A stretch of DNA of 64,000 bases from Nocardia xishanensis NBRC 101358 (GTDB taxonomy: Bacteria; Actinomycetota; Actinomycetes; Mycobacteriales; Mycobacteriaceae), in contig NZ_BDCF01000020.1 in assembly GCF_001613365.1 (NCBI RefSeq), positions 62,001 to 126,000 on the forward strand, written 5' to 3'. Below the pieces are notes generated by a model. It searched no databases and was not told where the DNA came from. It saw only the letters and a program-made list of their open reading frames with translations. Made by a program: the position numbers and the translations under genes. Of the stretch, positions 20,595-28,765 are shown piece by piece (position 1 is the stretch's first letter; every line of letters begins with the position of its first letter).

Positions 20595-21752
20595 TCAGGC
20601 TATGCCGTCGATCCGCGCGGCCACGTCGATGGTTCGCCCCGAGATGTCACCGAGTTGCTCGCGCACCACCCGCTCCACCTGTGCGATCACCTGTTTCCTG
20701 ATTCCCGCCAGCGCGCCGAGTGTCGCCGCGCGCATTCCGCGCGCCTTGAAATGCATCCGCAGGTCGTCGGTCACGGGCGGCGGCACGTCGATGACGATCA
20801 GCAGCGGATCGGCCGCCCGAGCGGTCAGCACCAGCGGAATCTCGACGTCGGCGCGGTACTCGTTCGCCTTGAAGATCTGCACGGTGATGTCCAGACCAAC
20901 CGGCAGTGTCAGGTCGAACTCGACGAGATCACCCGGTCCCGTGATCCGTTCGGCCAGGCGCGGCTGCCGAATCGCCCCTTGCACGGTGACGGTGGCTCGG
21001 TCCTTCGGCCCCGCTTTCAGCGGCCCCACGGAGATCGGCCGTCCGGCCATCTTGTCGACGACCTCGAACACCCGGTCCCGCGTCACGATCCGGGCGAAGA
21101 ATCGGTGGCCGAATTCGCCGTAATCGATCCACTCGAATTGTTCCCGCTCGCGGTGCCTCGACCGGACGCCCGCGACCATCGCCTCGACGTCGAAGACCCG
21201 CGCGCTCCTGGCCTGCGGTTCGGCCAGCATGGCGTTGACCCGATTCGCGACCTCCCGCTGCACCAGTCCCGCGATCGGATCGAGCAGCCACTCCCAAGCC
21301 GACTCCACAGTCTGGGCGCGCAGCACGAAGCTCACGTCGCGGGTGGTGATGGGCGGGATGTCGATGACGATGAGCAGTGGGTCGGCGGTGCGTGCGTGCA
21401 GCGTGAGATCGATCTCGACGACCGCCGCCAACCGCAGCTTCCTCCCGCCGAGCCGCACCTTCACCGCGAGGGTGAGCGGCACCGTCACCTGGAAGACCAC
21501 GTGCGGATCGTGGCGGAGCACCGTGGGATCGCCGACCTTGCCCTCTGCGATGAATCCTGCGAGTCCGGGCGGGCCGATGTTGAAAGGTCCGATAGCCATG
21601 CCCCGCCCGGCCATGGAGGCCACCGCGGCCACGATGCGTTCCTCGGTCACCGCATGGGTGACGAAGCGTTCGCCGAAGGCGGCGTAGTCGATCCAGGACG
21701 GGTCGTTCGTCGTTTCTTCGGTCGGCTGCATCAGAGATTCCGAAACCCTCAC
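20595..21752 (-). CDS. Internally duplicated protein of unknown function, about 385 aa
   Basis: The protein consists of two homologous halves of about 175 residues. Each starts with WIDY(A/G)xFGxRF, continues with a (S)MAGR-IxxGP segment, has a central hydrophobic strand region and contains ADPLLIVID(I/V)PP followed by a long helix (REVANRVNAML / KQVIAQVERVV). No signal peptide or membrane helix is visible. The pattern of beta strands plus one long C-terminal helix could be a lipid-binding fold, but this is a guess. The GTG at 21752 gives the longest form; the ATG at 21731 is the alternative. Confidence 0.75.
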   Translation of the reverse strand: MRVSESLMQPTEETTNDPSWIDYAAFGERFVTHAVTEERIVAAVASMAGRGMAIGPFNIGPPGLAGFIAEGKVGDPTVLRHDPHVVFQVTVPLTLAVKVRLGGRKLRLAAVVEIDLTLHARTADPLLIVIDIPPITTRDVSFVLRAQTVESAWEWLLDPIAGLVQREVANRVNAMLAEPQARSARVFDVEAMVAGVRSRHREREQFEWIDYGEFGHRFFARIVTRDRVFEVVDKMAGRPISVGPLKAGPKDRATVTVQGAIRQPRLAERITGPGDLVEFDLTLPVGLDITVQIFKANEYRADVEIPLVLTARAADPLLIVIDVPPPVTDDLRMHFKARGMRAATLGALAGIRKQVIAQVERVVREQLGDISGRTIDVAARIDGIA

Positions 21753-21799
21753 CTTTCAACGGACAACCGACACGGTACGCGACAAAAGTTTCCGAATAT

Positions 21800-21811
21800 C
21801 CGAACGTTCGG
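21800..21811. promoter_or_regulatory. 12-bp perfect palindrome CCGAACGTTCGG
   Basis: It lies about 50 bp upstream of the duplicated-domain gene, which is read leftwards, and is preceded by AT-rich sequence. It resembles a dimeric repressor site; it is not a LexA box because the four-base spacer is missing. The regulator is unknown. Confidence 0.35.
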
Positions 21812-21815
21812 GGAA

Positions 21816-21919
21816 CCCTGTCCTGCTGATGAGGGGGTAGCAGGACAGGGCCCGACACGACAGCGCTGCCGGGCGCTGTCGTCTCCATACTAAGGCTCGG
21901 CGGAGGACGCGCCGAGCCT
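21816..21919. terminator. Three consecutive perfect stem-loops
   Basis: Hairpin 1 has 12-bp arms CCCTGTCCTGCT (21816-21827) and its complement (21839-21850). Hairpin 2 has 10-bp arms ACGACAGCGC (21857-21866) and its complement (21873-21882). Hairpin 3 has 10-bp arms AGGCTCGGCG (21893-21902) and its complement (21910-21919). All are perfect and spaced by 6-10 bp. They follow the CHAP gene, so termination is the simplest role, but three in a row is unusual. Confidence 0.6.
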
Positions 21920-21958
21920 CGCACGCGCCGAATCGGACGGTCTGAGCGGCAACAAGTT

Positions 21959-22558
21959 TCAGAAACGCCCGTATCCGACGACGTCCTTCACATCGGCCAT
22001 GTGGAACCGGTGGATGCGCACCTCGCCGAATTCGTTGCCGCCGATCGTGGTCACCTCGCCGTTCGCCGCCTCGAGCACGATATTCGTGTGCTGGGAGAAT
22101 TGGCTTTCCGGTCCATAGAGCAGCACGTCGCCGGTGCGGGGGCGATATCCGCTGCCCGCCGGCGCGAATCTGTCGGATCCCTCGTAGTACTCCTGGAGGG
22201 TGTAGACGCCCGGAATTCGCCACGACCCGGAGTTCGGGTTCGACAGCGGATGCCCGGCCTCGCGCATCGTCCAGCTCACGAAATCGGCGCACCAGGGCTC
22301 GACAAGCCCTTCGGCGTACTTCGGGCCGCCGCCCTGAGCGGCGAACTCGCGCTCCAGCACCTCGACCAGCCTGGCCTGCGCCGGTTCGAGGGTGGACCGG
22401 TCGATGTCGGGGAACGCGGTAGGACTCTCGCCGATCACGGCGGGGTGCCCGGAGCTCGTCCGCAACCAGAGCGCACCCGCGGCGACGGCCGCCACGACGA
22501 CCAACCCCAGCGCCAGCAGCAGACCGAGCCGCGCCCGGGTTCTTTCCGGTACCGACAC
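21959..22558 (-). CDS. Membrane-anchored CHAP-domain amidase/endopeptidase
   Basis: 199 residues from a GTG at 22558 with a G-rich Shine-Dalgarno (GGGGGGA) five bases upstream; an earlier GTG at 22588 is less likely. One N-terminal membrane helix (LGLLLALGLVVVAAVAAGALWL) is followed by an extracytoplasmic CHAP domain. The catalytic cysteine is in EPWCADFVSW and the histidine in FSQHTNIV, with GDVLLYG between them. CHAP enzymes cleave peptidoglycan stem peptides, so a wall-remodelling role is predicted. Confidence 0.85.
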   Translation of the reverse strand: MSVPERTRARLGLLLALGLVVVAAVAAGALWLRTSSGHPAVIGESPTAFPDIDRSTLEPAQARLVEVLEREFAAQGGGPKYAEGLVEPWCADFVSWTMREAGHPLSNPNSGSWRIPGVYTLQEYYEGSDRFAPAGSGYRPRTGDVLLYGPESQFSQHTNIVLEAANGEVTTIGGNEFGEVRIHRFHMADVKDVVGYGRF

Positions 22559-22594
22559 GCCGTCCCCCCAATCACTTTGTACGACCACTCATCC

Positions 22595-23251
22595 TTAGGA
22601 CGAACGGCCGCCGCGAACGGTTCCCGGATCGCGACCCAAATAGCGCAGCAGTGCGGCGACCGCGTCGTCGTCCGGCGCGCCGTCGATCACCGGGGCGTAC
22701 GCGCCCCACTGACGCAGCGGTTCCACGATCTCCATCACCGGCCCGCCGCCCGGCGCGGGGTTGGCGGTGCGCGCCGCGGCCAGCAAGGCGCGGGACATCT
22801 CATCGTCGAGCGGCGAGGGCTGCCCGGTGGCGACGGCGAGATCCCACGCGTGCACCGCCGCGTCCAGCGCGCACAGCACGGCCGCCACGGGCGTCGGGAG
22901 TGCGCCGTGCGGCAGCGGGGTCGGCACCTCGTGGGTCTCGTCGGTGACGGTCGCCCACGCGGCGGCGGTCTGTTCGATCGCGTCGCGCACCAGGGCGACG
23001 GGTGAGCCGTCGATCGAACCCGAGGGGGCGAAGGGGTTTTCCATCGGGCCGTTCCCGATGCCGAGGCACTTCGCGTACGCGAGCTGATCGCCTGCGGCGT
23101 GCTGAATCACCTGCGTCACATCCCATTCCGCGCACGGCGTCGGCAGGCGCAATTGGTCGTCGCGGATTCCGGCGACGACGTCGGTGAGCGCGCGGTACGC
23201 GGCGGCGAGGGTCTCGCGCCAGACGGTGGTGAGAACCACATCGGTGTGCAT
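22595..23251 (-). CDS. TIGR03086 / DinB-like metal-binding protein
   Basis: 218 residues with the mycothiol-dependent maleylpyruvate-isomerase-like four-helix bundle typical of actinobacteria: LPTPCAEWDVTQVIQHAAGDQ near the N-terminus and LDAAVHAWDLAVATGQ centrally. These supply histidines for a divalent metal. Such proteins are thought to use mycothiol or act as thiol S-transferases; the substrate is unknown. It is divergent from the WYL regulator, which may control it. Confidence 0.85.
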   Translation of the reverse strand: MHTDVVLTTVWRETLAAAYRALTDVVAGIRDDQLRLPTPCAEWDVTQVIQHAAGDQLAYAKCLGIGNGPMENPFAPSGSIDGSPVALVRDAIEQTAAAWATVTDETHEVPTPLPHGALPTPVAAVLCALDAAVHAWDLAVATGQPSPLDDEMSRALLAAARTANPAPGGGPVMEIVEPLRQWGAYAPVIDGAPDDDAVAALLRYLGRDPGTVRGGRSS

Positions 23252-23289
23252 GGCGGGCCTTTCGGTTGTGCTTTGCGGTACTGACTACG

Positions 23290-23310
23290 AGCCTATGAGC
23301 CCATTAGGCT
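23290..23310. promoter_or_regulatory. Inverted repeat AGCCTA-N9-TAGGCT in divergent promoter
   Basis: Six-base arms at 23290-23295 and 23305-23310 lie between the TIGR03086 gene and the WYL regulator. This is a plausible autoregulatory operator of the WYL protein. Confidence 0.4.
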
Positions 23311-23341
23311 GCTTTCGTTCCTAATAGTTCGGGAGGCAATC

Positions 23342-24331
23342 GTGGCGGAGACCACAACCCGCGTGCTGCGTCTGCTGGCGTTGCTTCAGGACCGCGCCTA
23401 CTCCGGCCGCGAGCTGGCCGACCGGCTCGGCGTCACGGATCGCACGCTGCGCAACGACATTCGCAGGCTGCGCGAGCTCGGCTATCCCGTGCACGCCGAG
23501 CGCGGCGCGATCGGCGGCTACCGGCTCGGGCGCGGCTCCACCATGCCGCCGCTGCTGCTCGACGACGACGAGGCCGTCGCGGTGGCGGTGGCGGTAGGAC
23601 TGGCCGAGGACGGCGCGACCGGCATCGCCGACATCACCGAGCACGTCGGCCGCGCGCTGGCCAAACTCGAGCAGATCCTGCCGAAACGCTTGCAGCGCAA
23701 GGTCACCGCGCTGCGCAGCGCCACCGCGATCGGTCCGGCGACCACCGGCTCCCGCGAGCCGGACGCGCCCGTCCCCGCCGAAGTGCTCACCGTGCTGGCG
23801 GGCGCGATCCGCGACGGCGCCGCGGTGCGGCTCGACATCGCCAACGCCGCAGCGGAATTCGGCGACCTGATCGAGGCCGAGCCGTATCGGCTGATCAATT
23901 GGCAACGCCGCTGGTACCTGGTCGGCTACGTTCTCGACACGCACACCTGGCGCGCGATCCCCGTCGCCGGTGTACGCGACGCGACCGCGACCGGCCGCCG
24001 TTTCGCCGCCCGCGCGCTGCCCGACGACGACCTCGTCGCCTTCGTCATGCGCGACGTCGCCAGCACGGGATGGCGGGTGCACGCCGAGGTCACGGTGCTG
24101 GCGCCGGCGGAGGTCGTGCTCGCCCGGATCAATCCCGCGGTCGGCGTGGTCGAGCCGGTCGACGAGAACAGCTGCCTGCTGCATACCGGCGCGGACGCGC
24201 TGGAGACCATCGCCATCTACCTGAGCATGCTGATGATGGATTTCCGCGTCGACGGCCCGCCGGAGCTGGTCGCGCACCTGCGGACACTGGCCCGCCGCTA
24301 CACCGACTCGGTGCGCGACGCACCGGCCTGA
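23342..24331 (+). CDS. HTH-WYL transcriptional regulator (YafY/PafBC family)
   Basis: 329 residues from a GTG with GGGAGG upstream. The N-terminal winged HTH (YSGRELADRLGVTDRTLRNDIRRLRELGYPV, residues 20-52) is followed by a WYL ligand-binding domain (EAEPYRLINWQRRWYLVGYVLDTHTWR, about residues 178-205) and a WCX C-terminal domain. It probably senses a nucleotide or nucleic acid and regulates the divergent TIGR03086 gene. Confidence 0.92.
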   Translation: MAETTTRVLRLLALLQDRAYSGRELADRLGVTDRTLRNDIRRLRELGYPVHAERGAIGGYRLGRGSTMPPLLLDDDEAVAVAVAVGLAEDGATGIADITEHVGRALAKLEQILPKRLQRKVTALRSATAIGPATTGSREPDAPVPAEVLTVLAGAIRDGAAVRLDIANAAAEFGDLIEAEPYRLINWQRRWYLVGYVLDTHTWRAIPVAGVRDATATGRRFAARALPDDDLVAFVMRDVASTGWRVHAEVTVLAPAEVVLARINPAVGVVEPVDENSCLLHTGADALETIAIYLSMLMMDFRVDGPPELVAHLRTLARRYTDSVRDAPA

Positions 24332-24335
24332 CCGG

Positions 24336-25766
24336 TCAGGCCTTCTTGCCCATCGGAATGCACGCGGTCAGCGCGATGGCCACGATCGCGGCCGCCATGG
24401 CGATGAAGAATGTGGTGTGGAAGCCGTCGCGGGAGGGCAGCAGGTGCGCGCCGAGCGAGATCGTCATGTGCGCGAGCACCACGCTCATCACCGCGGAGGA
24501 GGTGGACGTGCCGATCGAGCGCATGAGCGAGTTGAGCCCGTTGGCGGCGGCCGTCTCCGTGATCGGCACGGCGCCCATGATCAGCGCGGGCATCGCCGCG
24601 TAGGCCAGACCGACGCCGCCCGCGACGATCACGGCCGCGAGCATGATCTCCCAGACGCTGTTCATCAACAGCACCGCGCACAGGTAGCCGACGGCGATCA
24701 CGCCCGATCCGAGCATCAGCGTCAGCTTCGGCCCGCGCGCCGCCGACAGCCGCGCCGAGACGGGCGAGAGCGCCATCATCACCAAACCGGTTGGCGCGAG
24801 GGCCAATCCGGCGCTCACCATGGACAGCCCGAAACCGTAGCCGGTCTGCTCGGGCGCCATCAGCAGCTGCGGGAAGGTCAATGACATGCCGTACAGCGAG
24901 AAGCCGACGGCGATCGAGGCCATGTTGGTGAACAGCACCCGCGGCCGCGCCGAGACCCGCAGGTCGACCAGCGGTGCGCGCTGCCGCAATTCGAAGAAGC
25001 CCCAGCCGAGGAAGACCACCAGCGAGACACCGAACAGCGAGAGGATCGAGGCGCTGGACCAACCCCAGTCCGCGCCCTTGGTGATCGCTACGAGCAATGC
25101 CAGCAGGGCGATCGAAAGACCAACGGCCCCACCGAAATCGAAGCGAGCGGGGGTGCGCACCGGCGATTCCGGCACGAAAACGAAGACCAGCGCCGCGCAG
25201 ACGACGCCGAGCGCCGCCGAGCTCCAGAACAGCACGTGCCAGTCCGCGTTCTGCGCGATCGCCGCGGCCACCGGCAGGCCGATCGCGCCGCCGACGCCGA
25301 GCGTCGCGCTCATGATCGCCATGGCCGAACCGACCCGCTCGGCGGGCAATTCGTCGCGCATGATGCTGATGCCCAACGGAATCGCGCCGACGGCGGCGCC
25401 TTGCAGCGAGCGACCGACGATCTCCGGCAGCAGCGAGGAGAAGCTCGCGCAGACCACCGAGCCGGCGATGAGCGAGAGCAGATTCGCGAACAGCACGCGG
25501 CGCTTGCCGAACATGTCACCGAGGCGGCCGCTGATCGGCGTGAACACCGCGCCCGCCAGCAGGGTCGATGTGATCACCCAGGACGCGTTCGACGCGGAGG
25601 TGCCGAGCAGCGTCGGCAGCGCCGGAATGATCGGAATGACCAGCGTCTGCATCAGCGAGACGACGACACCGACCATGCCGAGCGTCGCGATGAGCAAGGC
25701 GGGAGTCGGGCGGCGCCGGGTCTCGGCGTCCGTGACAGCGGGGGACGCTTCGGCAGCTAAGGTCAT
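24336..25766 (-). CDS. MFS drug:H+ antiporter, 14-TM DHA2 family
   Basis: 476 residues with about 14 hydrophobic helices. Motif A is GRLGDMFGKRRVL (after TM2), and motif C-like LGVGGAIGLPVAAAIA lies in TM5, both typical of antiporter efflux pumps. It probably expels a hydrophobic drug or metabolite across the membrane. It is divergent from a MarR gene, with a 74-bp interval full of overlapping dyads, so drug-inducible derepression is likely. The ATG at 25766 lies close to those operators. Confidence 0.9.
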   Translation of the reverse strand: MTLAAEASPAVTDAETRRRPTPALLIATLGMVGVVVSLMQTLVIPIIPALPTLLGTSASNASWVITSTLLAGAVFTPISGRLGDMFGKRRVLFANLLSLIAGSVVCASFSSLLPEIVGRSLQGAAVGAIPLGISIMRDELPAERVGSAMAIMSATLGVGGAIGLPVAAAIAQNADWHVLFWSSAALGVVCAALVFVFVPESPVRTPARFDFGGAVGLSIALLALLVAITKGADWGWSSASILSLFGVSLVVFLGWGFFELRQRAPLVDLRVSARPRVLFTNMASIAVGFSLYGMSLTFPQLLMAPEQTGYGFGLSMVSAGLALAPTGLVMMALSPVSARLSAARGPKLTLMLGSGVIAVGYLCAVLLMNSVWEIMLAAVIVAGGVGLAYAAMPALIMGAVPITETAAANGLNSLMRSIGTSTSSAVMSVVLAHMTISLGAHLLPSRDGFHTTFFIAMAAAIVAIALTACIPMGKKA

Positions 25767-25770
25767 GGAT

Positions 25771-25797
25771 GTGTACGCTACACACGCCGTGTATGCT
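25771..25797. promoter_or_regulatory. Overlapping MarR operators and promoter
   Basis: GTGTA-CGC-TACAC (25771-25783) shares its right arm with a second dyad, TACAC-ACGCC-GTGTA (25779-25793). A -10 element TATGCT (25792-25797) for the marR gene overlaps the second. This fits repression of both divergent genes by the MarR protein. Confidence 0.6.
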
Positions 25798-25840
25798 GCA
25801 CAATTTGGTAGAAGAGTGATCCGCGCGACATAGTTGTGCC

Positions 25841-26323
25841 ATGTCAGACCGGGAACCCGCCGACCACGCAGCGCTCACGCGCCTCGTCTTCGAGCTCACG
25901 CTGCTCTCCCGGCACTTCCCCACCTCGGTGCTGCGCCGCCCCGGCTTCCAGCTGGACCGCTCCGCCTTCCTGCTCCTCACCAGGCTCGAAATCGACTACC
26001 CGCTCAGCCTGCGCGAACTCGCCGACGCCTTCCGCCTCGACGTCTCCACCATCAACCGGCAGGTCGGCGCGATGCTGAAACAAGGCCTGGTGGAGCGAGT
26101 TCCTGACCCCGAGGGAGGCATCGCCCGCAAGATACGGGCCAGCGCCAAAGGGCTGGATCTGCTTGCCGCCGACCGCGCCCAGAGTCACGACGGCATCGGA
26201 GCCGTTGTCGCCGAATGGTCCGAGGACGACATCGATCAGCTCGGTGTGCTGGTCGCCCGCTTCAACGAATCCATCGAGCACATCGAGCACAATCCGTGGC
26301 CGCGCCCGCCCGCGGCGCGCTGA
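25841..26323 (+). CDS. MarR family transcriptional regulator
   Basis: 160 residues with a winged-helix core: YPLSLRELADAFRLDVSTINRQVGAMLKQGLVERVPDPEGGIARKIRASAKG (about residues 53-107) contains the recognition helix and the wing. Divergent from the DHA2 pump and probably its local repressor. It is followed 60 bp later by a small membrane-protein gene. Confidence 0.92.
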   Translation: MSDREPADHAALTRLVFELTLLSRHFPTSVLRRPGFQLDRSAFLLLTRLEIDYPLSLRELADAFRLDVSTINRQVGAMLKQGLVERVPDPEGGIARKIRASAKGLDLLAADRAQSHDGIGAVVAEWSEDDIDQLGVLVARFNESIEHIEHNPWPRPPAAR

Positions 26324-26383
26324 CCCGCGACCGACTTCGCCGAATCCGCTGCGTGGCGCCGCGCGGCCGTTAAGCTCCCGACG

Positions 26384-26725
26384 ATGGGAGAACTTCGGCA
26401 TTCCCGGCGCCACCGCACGGCCCGCCCGAGTTGGTTCGCCTGGGACAACTACCTGATCGGCGTCGTCGGCCTCGCCTTCGCCGTCGCCTTCGGCACGGCG
26501 GCCGCGATCCTCGCCCAGGCCGGGCACCATCCGCCCGCCCTCGCGGTCGCGGTGTTCGCGGCACTGTTCGCCACGCCCGCCGCGGTGCAGGCGATCGGCG
26601 AACTGTTCGCGGGGCTGGCGCTGGTCGGCATGCTGCTCGGTTCGATCGTGCTGCTGCCCGCGCTGCTGGTGAGCCCGACCGCGCGCCGCTGGGCGAAACG
26701 GCGGTGGGCGCGCGCCACGGTCTGA
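26384..26725 (+). CDS. Small membrane protein, 113 aa
   Basis: A basic N-terminus (RHSRRHRTARPSW) is followed by three hydrophobic stretches (YLIGVVGLAFAVAFGTAAAILA; ALAVAVFAALFATPAAVQAI; LALVGMLLGSIVLLPALLV) and a basic C-terminus. No motif is recognised. It is convergent with the AraC gene, with only 4 bp between the stop codons. Confidence 0.6.
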   Translation: MGELRHSRRHRTARPSWFAWDNYLIGVVGLAFAVAFGTAAAILAQAGHHPPALAVAVFAALFATPAAVQAIGELFAGLALVGMLLGSIVLLPALLVSPTARRWAKRRWARATV

Positions 26726-26729
26726 CCGG

Positions 26730-27545
26730 TCAACCCGCGCGCGAGTAAACGCCCGGCGTGATGCCGTAGCAACGACGGAACCAGCGGGTCAGGTGCGCTT
26801 GATCGGCGAAACCCGCCGCCACCGCCGCCTCGGCGACCGGATGGCCCGCCGCGATCAGCCGTCGCGCCGCCCGCAGTCGCAGAATGCGCTGGTAATCACT
26901 CGGCGCCAGACCGTAATTCGCGCGAAAAGCCCGGTAGAGCGCGAAGCGGCTGGCGCCCGTCGTGGTGACGAGATCGTCCATCGACAGCGTCTCCAGATAA
27001 CGCTCGTCGAGCACATCGCGCACGCGGCGCGCGATCGCGCCGTTGCCGCCGCCGATCACCGTTCTTTCGCGCGGGGCGCGCGCGCCGCGCTGTACCAGCG
27101 CCGCGACCGTCGCGGATAACGCCTCGTCCCTTGCCAATTCGGTGGCGTGCGAGGTCAGGCTCGCGTACAGCCTGCCGAGCGTGCCCGCGAGCAGCGGGTC
27201 GTGCAGCACGGGTTCGGCGAAGAGCGGCAGGCCCGCTGGGCGACCGGCCCGGTCGGAGAGCAGGTCGGTGATCAACTCTGTGCCGATGTGCACGATCCGG
27301 TAGGTGAAGCCCGCCTCGGTCGCGCTGTGCCCATCGTGCGGCTCGTCGGGATTGAACGCCATCACCATGCCTGCCGCGCTGACCCTCGCCGCGCCCCGGC
27401 AGTCGAAACTCTGCGCGCCGAAATCGGTGAGTCCGAACGAGTACGTCTCGTGGGCGTGCGGGTGATAGACGTGCCGCTCGAAGTGGGCGCGCATCACCTC
27501 CACCGGGCGATCCGGCATCCGCCGATACTCGACCCACTCGCTCAC
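26730..27545 (-). CDS. AraC family transcriptional regulator with cupin N-terminus
   Basis: 271 residues. The N-terminal AraC-type cupin begins HFERHVYHPHAHETYSFGLT. The C-terminal double HTH is visible as LETLSMDDLVTTTGASRFALYRAFRANYGLAPSDYQRILRLRAARRLI and AAVAAGFADQAHLTRWFRRCYGITPGVYSR. It is divergent from the EamA transporter gene across 62 bp, an arrangement typical of AraC regulators controlling amino-acid or metabolite exporters. Confidence 0.92.
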   Translation of the reverse strand: MSEWVEYRRMPDRPVEVMRAHFERHVYHPHAHETYSFGLTDFGAQSFDCRGAARVSAAGMVMAFNPDEPHDGHSATEAGFTYRIVHIGTELITDLLSDRAGRPAGLPLFAEPVLHDPLLAGTLGRLYASLTSHATELARDEALSATVAALVQRGARAPRERTVIGGGNGAIARRVRDVLDERYLETLSMDDLVTTTGASRFALYRAFRANYGLAPSDYQRILRLRAARRLIAAGHPVAEAAVAAGFADQAHLTRWFRRCYGITPGVYSRAG

Positions 27546-27607
27546 CGCTCCATTCTCACCGCACCAGCGTTCAATACCTCGCGGCGGCCCGCGCCGAGTA
27601 TCGAAAC

Positions 27608-28762
27608 GTGCGTATCCGTTTGCTGTTGATCGTGGTCATGGCCCTGTGGGGTAGCGCGTTCGCCTCGTCCAAGGCGGCCGTCGGGGATGTCCCGCACGAG
27701 GTGGCGGGCTTCCTGCGCTTCCTCGTCGGCGCCTTTGTCTTGCTCGTGGCGCTGCGCGCGCCGCGACTGCCCGCCGCCGAAGTGCCGCGCGTGGTCGGCG
27801 TCGGCATGGTCGGCGTGTTCGGCTACAACGCGCTGTTCTTTCTGGCGCTCTCGCTGGCCCCGGCCGCGGACGGCAGCGTGATCGTGCCGATGGCCGCTCC
27901 GGTCTGCACGGTCGCGGTGGGCGTCCTGCTCGGGCGCGTGCGATTGTCCGGCGCCCGACTGCTCGGGCTTGCGCTCGCCGCTGTCGGGGGCATCGTGTTC
28001 TTCCTCGGCATTCCCGATACCGGCGACAGCCGCCTGCTCGGCGACCTCCTCTTCCTCGGCGCCGCGGCTTGCTGGTCGGCGTACACCCTGCTCGGCGCGC
28101 CGCTACTGAGCCGATTGCCCGCCGCCACCGTCACCGTCTACGCGACCGCCGCGGGCGCCACCGCCCTCGGCCTGCTCGCCGCCCCCGCCTTCGCCGACGT
28201 CCGCTGGTCCGAACTCGGCCTCGAATTCTGGCTCAACCAGGCATATCTCGGCGCGCTGCCGACCGCACTCGCCTACGTGCTGTACTACCACGCGGTCGGC
28301 CGGGTCGGTCCCACCACAGCGACGTCCGCTATGTTCCTCGTCCCGGCCTTCGGATTGACCTGCGCATGGGTGGTCCTCGGCGAATCCATCGCGCCTCTGC
28401 AAGGGATCGGGGCCGGGTTGATGTTCGTCGGCGCGTGGACGAATACGCGTCTCGCGGTGGATGATTCGAGGTCCGTGGATTCCGCTCCGCGGGTAGCGGA
28501 TTCCGCGCCGCTGGCCGCACCCGTCGTGGCAGTGCTCGAGCCCAGCGGAAGCGCAGCCCTTTTCGGCACTTCGACACTGGATGCCGACCCACGGTCCGAG
28601 TCCGACCGATCCACGGCCAACAGCGACCGACCGGATGTCGAGCCGGACCCGTCGACAGTCGTGCCGACGTCGTCCGAGTTCGACTCAGCCACAACGACTT
28701 CCAATCGAACAGCGGGTGATCGATCACATGGATCGGATCGATCCGTCGCTCGGCGGCAGTGA
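27608..28762 (+). CDS. EamA/DMT family transporter with unusual C-terminal tail
   Basis: 384 residues. The first ~285 form a complete ten-helix drug/metabolite transporter with two EamA repeats (ALWGSAFASSKAAVGDVPHEVAGFLRF; AACWSAYTLLGAPLLSRLP). The last ~95 residues are an Asp/Ser/Thr/Pro-rich tail without hydrophobic segments (DPRSESDRSTANSDRPDVEPDP). Such a tail is not part of the family and is probably cytoplasmic and disordered. The exporter role is by family and by its divergent AraC regulator; the substrate is unknown. Confidence 0.88.
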   Translation: MRIRLLLIVVMALWGSAFASSKAAVGDVPHEVAGFLRFLVGAFVLLVALRAPRLPAAEVPRVVGVGMVGVFGYNALFFLALSLAPAADGSVIVPMAAPVCTVAVGVLLGRVRLSGARLLGLALAAVGGIVFFLGIPDTGDSRLLGDLLFLGAAACWSAYTLLGAPLLSRLPAATVTVYATAAGATALGLLAAPAFADVRWSELGLEFWLNQAYLGALPTALAYVLYYHAVGRVGPTTATSAMFLVPAFGLTCAWVVLGESIAPLQGIGAGLMFVGAWTNTRLAVDDSRSVDSAPRVADSAPLAAPVVAVLEPSGSAALFGTSTLDADPRSESDRSTANSDRPDVEPDPSTVVPTSSEFDSATTTSNRTAGDRSHGSDRSVARRQ

Positions 28763-28765
28763 GCG

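Noticed and set aside
21800-21811. LexA (SOS) box
   Set aside because: CGAAC and GTTCG half-sites are directly abutted; the mycobacterial/nocardial SOS box needs four bases between them.
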